A stretch of DNA of 64,000 nt, taken from contig CM043961.1 in the NCBI GenBank assembly GCA_014529385.2, forward strand, positions 18,084,478 through 18,148,477. Reading direction: 5' to 3'. Both the position numbers and the translations under genes were made by a program. Position 1 is the first letter of the stretch; every line of letters begins with the position of its first letter. Below, piece by piece: positions 11,034 to 21,403 of the stretch. This DNA comes from Adiantum capillus-veneris. Taxonomy: Eukaryota; Streptophyta; Polypodiopsida; Polypodiales; Pteridaceae. The notes below the pieces were generated by a model. That model was not told the origin of the DNA. It ran no database searches and saw only the letters and a list, made by a program, of their open reading frames with translations.

Positions 11034-11203
11034 TGGCTGAATAGGACACATATATTTTCAAGATGTTTGCTGCTGAGGACCAATTGGATGGGAATAACTA
11101 CCCAATGTGGGCTTACATGATGACACATATTTTTGTTTCAAATGGTGTTTGGAATATTTTGCAAGGCATTGATGTACGTCTACCTTATGTTGTTACAAGC
11201 TCC
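11034..11203 (+). pseudogene. gag: Copia gag, N-terminal piece
   Basis: After ATGGCTGAA there is an in-frame TAG. The frame then continues through DQLDGNNYPMWAYMMTH and GVWNILQGIDVRLPY, the typical beginning of a copia gag (LDGxNYxxWxxMM). The paralogue at 39673 reads MADKNTN and does not have this stop. The gag is cut at 11203 by the CACTA transposon and resumes at 19871. It is a structural protein of the element and is non-functional here. Confidence 0.8.
11201..11203. other. Target duplication TCC, left
   Basis: TCC directly before CACTATAA and again at 19868-19870 after CATAGTG. A 3-bp duplication is the rule for CACTA elements. The uninterrupted paralogue near 39838 reads GCTCCGTGAGG. 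Confidence 0.85.
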
Positions 11204-11209
11204 CACTAT

Positions 11210-11450
11210 AACATATGCGCGGTATTATCGCTCGCATTACCGCACAAAAACAAATAAACTTGTAATACGAAATTTCCCGTAAGCGAAAAAGCGTGCGGCA
11301 AAGATTGCGGTAATGGTATGACGGTAAAGTTTGCGGTAATGGATGCGGCTAAATTCTCGCAAGTATTACCGTGCGTATTACTGTAACCTTTTTCGCACTC
11401 ATTACTGCAACAATGTTATCGCGACTATTATCGCATGCGGGTTTATTATA
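11210..11450. repeat. CACTA left subterminal motif cluster
   Basis: Repeated GCGGTAAT or its complement ATTACCGC, with variants, in both orientations (for example GCATTACCGCA near 11232, GATTGCGGTAATGG near 11304, TTTGCGGTAATGG near 11331, GTATTACCGTGCG near 11363). In En/Spm such subterminal repeats bind the TNPA protein and bring the ends together. That role here is by analogy. Confidence 0.75.
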
Positions 11451-11650
11451 AAGAAACAGATGACCGTTTGGATAATCCTTTGTAGGACCATCCAAAAGTT
11501 CATCTATTTTTTTATTTATTTAAAATATTTTTCAAAATTATTATTAATTACAAGCAATTTAATTACAACAAAATATCAATTGAGCAAACTACAATTGGAC
11601 AATACATTGAGCCAAAAAAATGATTGATAATTTTATTTACATAAGTGGAA

Positions 11651-13248
11651 TTACAATTGGACAATACATTGAGCCAAAAAATGATAGGTAACTGCATTTA
11701 CATAAAGAGGGCAAAAAAAGCCCGCATATACAAAATAGAGGATGGTCATGGCCAAAACGCTAACGCGTTTGTGCAATTTGCTCATGGGAGAGAGAGCGGC
11801 ATTTCGCGTGGAACTCCTTGACTCTGCAAAACCAGAAAAAGAAACAATTAACACTTTGTTATTTAATATTTGATATAAAATCAACAATTTGATAATTTAA
11901 ATAAAATTAAACTTACATGTTGCAGACTTCTGCACGCATTTTCGAACTCCTCTAGAGAGATCATTTGATTTTCAAACAACCAACACCAAGTTTGATACTC
12001 GGTATGGTTCTCTCTATATCTCTGCACATCTCTGGTCGGGCGACTCATGGTAATATTATACTGACAAAAAAATAGAAACCAATTAATTAAATGAAAAACA
12101 TTAGGTTTTTTACAATAAAACTAATATTTTTACTTACATATTTGTCTTTCCAAGCCGTTTTTCCTCCCGAACCATAATGCGTAGGAGTCTGATGGGATCT
12201 GGCCTCAACTTGGCACGTATACATCCTCGCGCCCGTTGCCCTTTCGTCCTCTTTCTCTTCCATAGCTGTCTCCCACTCCACATCATGGACATTTCTTGGC
12301 CGATAGCTGTGCTAAGGAGACTCCATTGTCTTCTTTGCAGATCTCCTCACACTAGATTTTTTGTTCTTGAGAAATGTTTTGACATGCTCTTGCAACCATT
12401 GCCTTGAGAATTGTTGCTCCTCAGGGTTGGGGAAACACATGTGCATGGTTGTCTCTATATATGTGAGGTTGTAGGGATCCTGCTGATCAAATTTAAGAAA
12501 ACAATTGGACATATGTGGACTGGATTAATTGGTTGATGTGTGTGCGGAATCTCCTGCCCTGCAAAGTCCCGGGATCCACCATACCTCCTCTATAAACCTG
12601 GTAGTATAACCTGCGAGCATCTGGTGCAGGCATGTCATGGTCCTCATCTTCTGCTGGAGCAGGGAGTGGTGACTGTGGAGGAGAATTTGTAGTACTCCCC
12701 CCCCCCTCTCCAAAACAATAACTAGCTCCGCTCCGTCGTCGAGATCGACCGATGCTAGCGTGCGAGCTGCCCTGGCGCTGACTGCCAAAAGAGCACCGAC
12801 GTGAATCTAGGGCAGAAGGTGGGATAGGTGATGGATAGGTAGACGCTCGTGGCATCGGACCCTATCACGTCGCACCCTATGAAGGAAAAGATGAACCTGG
12901 AGCTGTAGGTGAAAAACTCTGCAGGTATAGAGTGCCACCAGTCGGAGTAGAGACCTCAGATAATCCAAAAGCTGCTAGCTGTGCCGGTGAATAGAGTTGC
13001 GTAAGGGTCTGCTGCGAACCTAACCACTCAGCCCGAAGACATAATGCCCTCTCCACATCTAGATCGGTCACAGGTACGACAACAGACCCACCAAGACCGT
13101 CTCGAAACCAGCCGAACCCTGGTGATGACTGCTGAGGCGACGGTTGTGAATGATAGGCAGAGAGAGTGTCGGGATATGACATCCCGTCCGCCATGAACTC
13201 CTCAATGTTGCAAAAGCGTGGTGTGGAAGAAGAAGACATGGTCTCCAT
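11651..13248 (-). pseudogene. Second CACTA gene (TNPA position), unrecognised product
   Basis: A minus-strand frame starts METMSSSSTPRFCNIEEFMA at 13248 and runs 123 codons. It then meets three in-frame stops (TAG, TGA, TAG at about 12876-12856) and resumes in the same frame (MPRASTYPSPIPP) to 12493. A one-base shift leads into YMSNCFLKFDQQDPYNLTYI and QWLQEHVKTFLKNKKS down to 12312. Further pieces are HYGSGGKTAWKDKY near 12180-12145, and SRPTRDVQRYRENHTEYQTW with WLFENQMISLEEFENACRSL at 12050-11925, ending at a donor CAT/GTAAGT. The early part is rich in Ser, Pro and Gln and the later part is basic. The position fits the TNPA-like DNA-binding gene or a Transposase_24-type protein. I do not recognise a domain with certainty. 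Confidence 0.55.
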
Positions 13249-13589
13249 TTATTACGACAAAGATTAAACTCGCTAATAAAAATTGGAATATATGATTAAA
13301 AATTTACACATTGATTTTTTTTCAAACATTGGATTCTCTATAGTATCCAATGTTGAAAGAATCCAATGTGGAAAGAATGCAAGGTGTATCTACAACCTAT
13401 AAAAGAACCTCGAAAAGCCTTGAGTGCTAATAAGATATTAGTGTGTGTATTGGCTAATAAGAGATTATTGTGTTTATGATTAGTGTGACCGATTCTGCGA
13501 TCACTTGGACGGCCATTAGGGCCTAATACATCACCTACGACTTAATCATGGAGGTATGTTTATGTTTTTGTGTTGATTACTGTTTAATT

Positions 13590-14965
13590 TAACATAATTA
13601 GTGTGTGTAATTGACATGAACACACACTAAGTAGTGTGTGCATTGGCCAATGCACACACTAATATCACACTAATTAATGTGTGTTAACACACACTAATTA
13701 GTGTGTGCATTGGCTTGTGTAATTGACTTGTGCACCCACTAATTAGTGTGTGTTAGCATACACTAATTAGTGTGTGTATTGGCTTGTGTAATTGGCTTGT
13801 GCACACACTAATTAGTGTGTGCATTGCTTGTGTAATTGGCTTGTGCACACACTAATTAGTGTGTGCATTGGCTTGTGTGATTGGCCGATGCACACACTAA
13901 TTAGTGTGTGCATTGGCTTGTGTGATTGGACAATGCACACACTAATTAGTGTATGTTAACACACACTATTTAGTGTGTGATTAATGTGTGCATTGGTCAA
14001 TGTGATTGGCCAATGCGCACACTAATTAGTGTGTGTTAACACACATAAATTAGTGTGTACATTGGCCAATGTGATTGGCCAATGTACACAGTAATCACAC
14101 ACTAAATAGTGTGTTAACACACACTAATTAGTGTGTGCATTGGCCAATCCCATTGACCAATGCACACACTAATCACACACTAATTAGTGTGCGCATTGGC
14201 CAATCACATTGATCAATGCACACACTAAATAGTGTGTGTTAACACACACTAATTAGTGTGTGCATTGGCCAATCTCATTGACCAATGTACACAATAATCA
14301 CACGCTAATTAGTGTGCGCATTGGCCAATCACATTGGTCAATGCACACACTAAATAGTGTGTGTTAACACACACTAATTAGTGTGTGCATTGGTCAATCC
14401 CATTGATCAATGCACACACTAATTAGTGTGTGCATTGGCCAATCCCATTCACCAATGCACATACTAATCACACACTAATTAGTGTGCGCATTGGCCAAGC
14501 ACATTGGTCAATGCACACTAATCACACACTAAATAGTGTGTGTTAACACACACTAATTAATGTGTGCATTGGCCAATGCACACACTAATCACACACTAAT
14601 TAGTATGTGTTAACACACACTAATCGCACACTAATTAGTGTGTGCATTGGTCAATCACATTGGCCAATGCACACACTAGTTAGTGTGTGTTAAGTTTAGG
14701 TTTTGCACACACTAATTAGTGTGTGTTAAGTTTGTGTGTAATCACGCACTAATTAGTGTGTGCATTGGCCAATGCACACACTAATTAGTGTGTGTTAAGT
14801 TTAGGTTTTGCACACACTAATTAGTGTGTGTTAAGTTTGTGTGTAATCACACACTAATTAGTGTGTGCATTAGAGTAATGCACACACTAACTAGTGCACA
14901 CATTGGCATATGCACATACTAATTAGTGTGTGTAATCACACACTAATTACTGTATGCACATACTA
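13590..14965. repeat. Array of nested palindromes inside the CACTA element
   Basis: About 1.37 kb built almost wholly from three self-complementary units in varying order. These are CACACACTAATTAGTGTGTG (20 bp), GCATTGGCCAATGC (14 bp) and TGTGTTAACACA (12 bp), with variants such as ACACACTAAATAGTGTG. Units recur every 20-60 bp with no strict period. Either strand can fold into rows of hairpins. It lies between the divergent genes, in what should be the 5' UTR or first intron of the minus-strand gene. Confidence 0.9.
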
Positions 14966-14984
14966 ATGCATAACTCAAATTAAC

Positions 14985-15150
14985 ATATGCATGTGTGTGC
15001 GTATGTGTATTTGTATGCGTGTTAACTTGTGCATCTGTATGTGTATTTGCATGCGTGTTAACGTATGCATGTGTATGTGTATTTGCATGTGTGTTAACTT
15101 GTGCGTGTGTATGCATGCGTGTGTATGAGTGTATGAATGTGTGTGTATGC
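14985..15150. repeat. TG-rich tandem repeat, period about 40
   Basis: Three to four copies of a unit containing TGTGTATTTGCATGCGTGTT and then AACTTGTGC or AACGTATGC. It continues the palindrome array. The minus-strand frame through it (His/Thr-rich) is low complexity and not a gene. Confidence 0.75.
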
Positions 15151-15379
15151 GTGTGTAAAAATCAAGAAACATAAAAAGAAAACTTGCATGGATTTGAAGA
15201 GCTTGTTGGGAGAGGGTAGAAGAGTATAGATGGAAGAGCAAAGATGGTGGAGTGTAGAAGAGTAGGTAGCAATGGTGTAAGAGCTCAAGGTTGTGAGGTT
15301 CTTGCTTTCGGCTTCTGTGAAGAATACGATGAAATTTGAAATTTAGGGTTTTGAACTTCGCGGGGCACGCCGGTGTCCC

Positions 15380-15388
15380 TATTTATAA
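15380..15388 (-). promoter_or_regulatory. TATA box candidate for the minus-strand CACTA gene
   Basis: TTATAAATA on the minus strand, followed by a region without early start codons in good context (15350 down). ATTACCGC motifs lie directly upstream (15405-15500). It would start the transcript that reads leftward to the gene at 13248. Inference from position and sequence. Confidence 0.5.
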
Positions 15389-15404
15389 GTTTTTTTGAAA
15401 AATA

Positions 15405-15500
15405 CTTCTCCGCGCCTATTACCGCGAGCATTACCGCAACCTTTACCGCAGGTATTATTGCGACTATTACCGCAGCGCAATTTCGGCCCAACCAACAGAG
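15405..15500. promoter_or_regulatory. Internal cluster of ATTACCGC motifs
   Basis: CTATTACCGCGAG, CATTACCGCAAC, CTTTACCGCAGG and CTATTACCGCAGCG follow each other within 80 bp. These are the same motifs as at the transposon ends, but here they sit between the two divergent genes and upstream of the TATA candidate. They could let the element's DNA-binding protein act on its own promoters, or could mark a former end. Confidence 0.7.
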
Positions 15501-15730
15501 AAGGCCGCGTTCTGACATTATGACTTTTGATTTTCAAAATCTATTGGTACTATGTTTTTGATGAAATGTATATAAAATGAAATGATTCCTAGTACTTTGA
15601 AAATGACATTTCTACCTAAAAGTTTTGATTATCATGCATGTTAATTTTTTTTTAAAAAAAAATTGTTGATATTTTATTAACCTTTTTTTTGTAATTTGAT
15701 TTTAATTAGTGTATGTAATTTATTAATGTA

Positions 15731-18700
15731 GGTTGTTTGGGATGATTTTGGCCCGTCCACTGAACCGGATAGATCACGGTGGTTGGCCGAGCGATCACCA
15801 TGCCCATGCGTGCGGTGCAAATGCGCCATTGCTCGACTTCGACGAATATGCTTGAGTCATGTAGAAGATTATGGACTATGGGACGATCCTCGCAAGCGTA
15901 CACGGATGGAAACAAACGATCCGCGAATTGTAGCGGCTGTTGACATCACCCCTCATTGGCGTGTGGTTGGTGGAGGAGGGGAAAGGAGGGTGGAAGAGAG
16001 CATGCGCCAGGAATCCATTAGAGAGAGAGGAAGCACATCAAATCAGCCAACTATTGCTCCCTCTACGAGTGACCACATCCCATCTCCTTACGTGGATGCA
16101 GAAGACGACCATTTGCATAGAATGGTTGAGGATCTCCTTGCACGAGAGGAGGAGCATGAACCAGAGTGTGCATGCGAAGAAGCTTTTGAAAGAACGAGGA
16201 GTGAGCTACTCGATTTGGCACACACTGCACTATATGAGAGATGCTTTTACTCCATTTTAAGGGCATCTCTCAAAGTCCTTAACCTTCAGGCGATGTTTGG
16301 ATGGAGCAATGCTAGTGTCGACGCACTTTTGAGGTATGTATACAGATTGTGAATGATGCTTGTGGAATGCATAAATTAGCTTTTAATGTACTTTCTTCTT
16401 GTGATAGGTTGCTAGGAAAGATGCTGCCAGCTGGCAATCACATGCCAGAGAATAGACGAAAAGCACGCGAAGTGGTGACAGGATTAAGGATGGATTATGG
16501 TCACATTCATGCTTGCATGAAGGATTGTGTGCTCTTTCGTAATGAGCATGCCGATTGTGACACATGTCCATCGTGAGGGGAGCCTAGGTTCAAAGAAGAA
16601 ATGGAGAGCAACATAATTCAATGTAAAGTTTTGAGGCATTTTCTACTCATCCCTCGTATCCAACACATGTGTAGATCGAAGGGTATGAGCGAGCTTTTGA
16701 GTTGGCATGCAAAAAATCACTCCACATATGGTGTTATGAGAGTGCCAGCTGACTCACCAGCATGGAAGCACATAGAGGACACATGGCCAGAGTTCAGGGA
16801 TGAGCCTCGTCACTTGAGGATTGGGTTAGCTAGTGATGGAGTGAATCCATTTGGGCACCCCTCTACTTCGTGGAGCACTTGGCCGGTGGTGGTTGTGAAC
16901 TACAATATTCCTCCTTGGGAGGCAACAAAAAAGGGAAACATTTTACTATCACTTCTCATTCCAAGAAAGCACAAGGTAAAAAACATGGATGTATATCTGC
17001 AGCCTCTTATTGAAGAGCTTCAAGAACTATGGAGAGGCATAGATATCATTGACATTTCACGGCCACCACGAGACCGCAAAGCCATCATCAAGTGCATCCT
17101 CATGTAGACCATGCATGATTACCCAGGATTTGGAGAGGTATCTGGTAAGTATGCACATGTTAAGTGTACTCTTTGCTTTAGTTTTATCATCTCATGTGTA
17201 ACGTTTGTTTACCTCTTGGCAGGATTATCAACATCTGGACATAGTGCGTGTCCAATTTGTGGCCCTTCCCTTGTGATACAGAGAGACCTCCTCTTCTTGG
17301 GAAGGTGATCTATCCCAACAACCATCGCTTCCTGCCTCCTTCACATCGTAGATATGCTCCCCCTATCAATGGAGTGAAGCCGTCCCATTGGAACATGGCT
17401 GATTGAGCGAAGCATTGGGAGGAGCATCACGGTACCTCACCCCCTCCCAATGGGCTGCCAAGGGGTATGTTGAGGTACTCTATCTTCTTGTCGCTCCCAT
17501 ATTGGGCTTCGTTGAAAATTCAGCACTTATTGGACCCTATGCATGTGTTCAAAAATGTTGGGCAAGCTATATGGGATCACATAATTGGAAAGAAGTATTC
17601 ATTGGGTGCTAGGGAAGATTTAAGAGCCATGAGACGTCTCCCCCCTTCAGCCACGCCCCGCATGGGGGAGCGGGGAAAGATGATTCTCCCAAAAGCACCG
17701 TGGATACTGTCAAAGGCAGACCAAGAGCGGACAAAGCAAGTTATGGCATCCATCCGACCTCCAACGAGATATATGCGGTCATTCAAAGGTGCTTTCACAA
17801 AAACCAAAAAGGGTGGCTCCACTCAATTGTATGGATTGAAATCCCATGATTGGCATAAAATTCTTTAGGTAAGAGTAGAACAGTTTGTGGTGTCTATGTG
17901 TCCTTATATATAAGTTGACATTCACTAAGATGTCTTATTGTTTGTAGTTTGTACTTCCCATAACTATTAGTGGTTATGGAGACACTAAGGTAAAGGCTGC
18001 AATATTCAAAGTGGGTGAGATTGTGAGGTAATGGGTTTTTTTTCAAGTACTATATCATCTTGTGCCATGTACAATAGAATTTTTTTTCATGTACTATATT
18101 ATTTGTGCCCTGTAGATTTGTGAGCTCCAAGGAGATAGAAGTGGAAGCCATACCAGTAGCCCATCAGCTAGCAGTAGAGACAGTGTGTGCTATTGAGGAT
18201 GCATTCCCACGTACAATCCTTGTTAGCCAAGTACACCTATTGCTTCACAGTATCTCATCACAGTGGATCCATCATTGCCTCATCTGTGGAGTGAGGAAGA
18301 GGATCCTAGGAAGCACTCAACCATTCCTAGTGGAAAAGGCTCACTCTTGGTCATGGATAGAGAGTTTCATGCCATAGTCAACAACTACTGTTTAGTCAAT
18401 GCCACTATCATGACCAAATGGGTCAATATGTACTTGGAAGCCCGCGCATCTAGAGAAAGGGATAGAGGTGCATGGAAGAGGTCGCATGGAGGTAGACGCG
18501 CACCTCCTTTTCCTAAAGAGCTTGAAAAATATCCTGATTTGATTCAAGTAGAGTGGATCCATAATGCCATGACCAATGCCAAAGAACAAGGAGAACAAAT
18601 AATCCCTAAAGAATGGAAGTATGCGCGAGGATGCTTACGCAAGGTGAGTGTGTATATGTTATGTATGCATGTATGCAAATCACTTAATGAAATGAGATGT

Positions 18701-19370
18701 AACCTCTTATGCATTGTGAAAATAGGGTCTCACTTTCAACTCCATTTGGTCCGAAGGCCGACATTTCCGCACCCGCAAGATAGATGAGTGTCGGACCACT
18801 AACGATTGTGGCATGATGGGAAACTTTGACACAACAACACATGAGGTCAGATACTGTGGTACTATACAGAGAATAATCAAAGTGGATTTCAGATATTTTC
18901 ACAAATTCCTCTTTGAGTGACGATGGTTTGCGGGTGAGATCAAAAGACATGAAAATGGGCTCATTATGGTGGATTCCACCCAATTCTATCGGGGAAAAAC
19001 TAACAACTTGGTGTATCCTAGTAGTTGTGAGCAGGTAATTTAGGCTATGTGCAATAAACTTAAATTAAAAATTTAATATATGTATATCAGCTTATTCTTT
19101 GTGTGTGATGTACAGGTTTTTTATGTGCCATGTATATATCAACGAAGACTTTGGTATGTCATTCCAGTCACGCCGCGGGGTAGGTCTATCTTTGCAGAGA
19201 CGGACATTGAGCCAGTAATTGATCCCATCATACCATCACCACAAGATGCAGAGGAAGATGTAGTTGAAGTTGAAGAAGGTCAGCCAAGCCTTGCAACTAA
19301 TCATCTTGAGGAGGAGGAAGAGGGAGAAAGCATTCTACAGGAGGTGATGGAGAGGAGGAAGAATCTCTAA
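15731..19370 (+). pseudogene. tnp2: CACTA transposase, TNP2/TNPD type, with DUF4216-like tail
   Basis: It cuts and re-inserts the element. Exons inferred from GT-AG sites: 15731-16333, 16408-17144, 17223-17874, 17948-18027, 18116-18640, then about 18727-19034 and 19115-19370. N-terminal CPCVRCK is followed by LPAGNHMP, HACMKDCVLF and CDTCPS, a TNP2 signature. The catalytic-type core has LRIGLASDGVNPFG, WPVVVVNYNIPPWE and MDVYLQPLIEELQELW, then MHDYPGFGEVSG and HSACPICG. Next come LPYWASLKIQHLLDPMHVFK and LKSHDWHKIL. The tail has DCGMMGNFDTTTHEVRYCG and LWYVIPVTPRG. Nonsense codons: TGA at 16574, TAG at 17105 (expected Trp), TGA at 17404, TAG at the end of exon 3 (expected Gln), and TGA in the FE-RWF motif near 18918. 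Frameshifts occur near 17270 and 18260. The gene is dead but its family is clear. Confidence 0.88.
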
Positions 19371-19663
19371 ACTCGTTTATTGATTTGAATACTATGGGTC
19401 TAAATATGGGCCCTAGTGCTTGTAGAGATCTTATACAAGATGAGAATTAATAAAACTCTCCATTCTTTCTTTTGGTGTAGTATATGATTAATTCTCAAAT
19501 GTTTTGTTATGTGCTTATGAATAGTATTTGTAATGGTTTTGTTGTGAGTATTATGATTTATGTAGAGAATTTTTAGAGTGAAAGAGAGATTAAGTGAAGT
19601 GAGAATTCTGGAGAGTGTAGGAGTTGTAGTGTGTAAATACATTTTGAGTTGTATTGGATTTAA

Positions 19664-19850
19664 ATGGTAATCCGCGGGAGAGGGAGGGGGAAGGGGGTCT
19701 ATGGCCTTGGCGATAATCGACGCCGTAATAACCGCAGCAATAGGCGTGGTAATACTAGCGGTAATACGCCGCATGAACAACAAAGGGGTTTCTCTCTCCT
19801 CATTTTGAATTCCGCTCTCTTGTTTTGCGGTAATGGTCCATGGTAAACAC
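19664..19850. repeat. CACTA right subterminal motif cluster
   Basis: GGCGATAATCG, GCCGTAATAACCGC, GGCGTGGTAATACTAGCGG, GCGGTAATACGCC and TTGCGGTAATGG repeat the motif of the left end just inside the right terminus. Confidence 0.7.
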
Positions 19851-19867
19851 CACGATCTCTCATAGTG

Positions 19868-19870
19868 TCC
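19868..19870. other. Target duplication TCC, right
   Basis: Right copy of the 3-bp duplication. The copia gag resumes immediately after it (GTTGAGGATGTTGC). Confidence 0.85.
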
Positions 19871-20230
19871 GTTGAGGATGTTGCTCATTCTAGTAGATCT
19901 GTTCCTTCTAGAGTTATTTTACCTACATCTCAACAAACTTTTTGGGATGTAAGAGATGCGTAGATTCATGATTGATTGCATTATCTATGAAGCGTACTAT
20001 TACTCCTCACATTCACTTAGAAAAATCAACAAAACAGGCTTGGGATACTCTTGGTGATCTTTATGCATGTTGCAATGAGACAAAAATTGCATTGCTATGT
20101 AAAAAGTTGGAGTCGAAGATGGAAGAGGAAGACGACACGGATAAATTTTTTTGTTGGTATCAAAGATATTAATGAGCAACTCATAAAACTAGTGACCTTA
20201 GGAAAAGTTTGGACTCAAATTTGGGCCTTG
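19871..20230 (+). pseudogene. gag: Copia C1 gag, continuation after the CACTA
   Basis: Continues the gag interrupted at 11203. LIALSMKRTITPHIHLEKST, AWDTLGDLYACCNETKIALL and KKLESKMEEEDD are typical copia gag (UBN2-like) sequence, followed after a frameshift by KDINEQL. There are in-frame stops before 19972. The paralogue at 39840-40115 matches closely and confirms that the transposon sits between them. Confidence 0.8.
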
Positions 20231-20672
20231 TAAGCAATTCCATGTCAGTATAGAGAGGGATAATAAAAAATAATATTTCTTCATTTTTTTATTAGAAGAA
20301 CAAAATTATAAAAAAGGCTTAAAGTTTATATTATGGCACACTTCATTAGATATAAAAGGAAAAGTGCTCAAATTCAGCGCCGCGTATGTCAAAAGATTGC
20401 TTTTATAAGGACTAATAGGTGAAAAGGAGTTATGACCAAAAAAATGTGGGAATATAGCTGTGAACGCTTTTCTTCCTTGTATGTTACACTTTTGATTTAG
20501 TGTTTGAGATTATGACTACGAGGAAAACAAAGCTATTGCAATGTGAGCACCATAGAAAATAATCATGCATCACAGTCCATGGCTACGAAAGAATCCAATA
20601 TTGTGGTAAGCAATGATTCTTTCTTGCTCGTTGTCGCTGTATCTTTCTATCTCTGCATATTTTTCTATCTAT

Positions 20673-20747
<75 letters not shown>

Positions 20748-21060
20748 GGACACAAAGGATCTTTATCTTTACTTAAAAATATAATGGTGTCAATAAGCTA
20801 GCAAAGGTGCCAATCAAGTGTCATATAAGTATGTATGCAAGTGAAACTTTTTAGAAGGATGGGTTCTTGCTGAAATTGAAGAGCATGTGGTGCCATATTT
20901 ACGTATTTTTTTCAAAATTGAATATAAAAACCCCTTATTTTAATGTATCTTTGTTAAATTGTTTAAAATTTTTGCATTCTAAAACCCCTCCTTTCAAACT
21001 CACCTTATCCATTAACATGATTACATAGTACACCCCCGAAGATTCTAGGTAAGATCAAAG
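20231..21060. other. Insertion or unaligned segment within copia C1
   Basis: Copia similarity is lost between gag and integrase. The segment is AT-rich and holds a long (CT)n tract. Its start (GGGCCTTGTAAGCAATTCCA) resembles 30830 (GGGCCTTCTAAGAAGTTCCA), which hints at a shared repeat. No gene was seen. Confidence 0.5.
20676..20746. repeat. (CT)n microsatellite, about 35 repeats
   Basis: Uninterrupted CT dinucleotides. The Ser/Leu-only frames across it are artefacts. Confidence 0.95.
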
Positions 21061-21170
21061 TTTCCAAATGATGTTTCAATAAGGGCTACATGCAGGTTAC
21101 ATACATTCAATAAGAGCTACACATAGGTTACAACTTGTGTATAGTGATGTTTGTGGGGCTATGAAAACTT

Positions 21171-21269
21171 CATCCTTGGGTAATTACATGTACTTCTTGA
21201 CTTTCATTGATGATTACTCCATCCTTGGGTAATTATCTGTACTTTGTGACTTCATTGATGATTACTCCA
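21171..21269. repeat. 49-bp tandem duplication in copia integrase
   Basis: ATCCTTGGGTAATTA through GATGATTACTCC occurs twice in a row (about 21172-21220 and 21221-21268), with small differences. It disrupts the integrase frame. Confidence 0.8.
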
Positions 21270-21403
21270 GACATGCATGGATGTATCGGGCTAAAGTTAA
21301 GTCTAAAATGTTCATGTGCATCAAGCAATTTTTGGTATGGTTGAAATTAATGTATCAAAATGCATGGTTGAAAATGTGTCAAAATGTACTATGGGCACCC
21401 TCC

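Larger units (their letters stand above)
7690..11203. repeat. Large repeat block, copy 1 (paralogue of 34680-40120)
   Basis: Collinear with 34680-40120 through a series of matching segments. These are the TTGCTTC-GACGTATA start, ACTCTACAATATGACGATG, the CATATAATCGCAACCATTTC segment, TGTGCCAGTTCCAAGAGA, GGATCTTGAAAATTG and the copia LTR/gag. Copy 1 carries private insertions: the 230-bp duplication, a SINE piece, a MITE-like element, LINE C and the CACTA transposon. Confidence 0.8.
11204..19867 (+). mobile_element. CACTA (En/Spm, CMC) DNA transposon, 8.66 kb
   Basis: The left end is CACTATAACATATG and the right end, inverted, is CACTATGAGAG. Both are flanked by TCC. The insertion splits a copia gag whose uninterrupted form is at 39.7-40.1 kb. 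Inside are a TNP2-type transposase gene on the plus strand (15731-19370), a second gene on the minus strand (15.38-11.65 kb), subterminal ATTACCGC/GCGGTAAT motifs at both ends and in the middle, and a 1.4-kb palindromic array. The transposase has several nonsense codons, so the element is no longer autonomous unless another copy supplies the enzyme. Size and layout fit plant CACTA elements. The palindrome array and the motif cluster in the middle are unusual. Confidence 0.9.

Noticed and set aside
13590..14965. CRISPR-like array
   Set aside because: The repeats are palindromes of differing length with no constant repeat/spacer alternation, in a plant transposon, and no cas-like gene is present.
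14975..15241. His/Thr-rich minus-strand protein
   Set aside because: It is a translation of TG/CA-rich tandem repeats.
20543..20801. Ser/Leu-rich proteins across 20.6-20.8 kb
   Set aside because: Frames exist only because the (CT)n tract has no stops.
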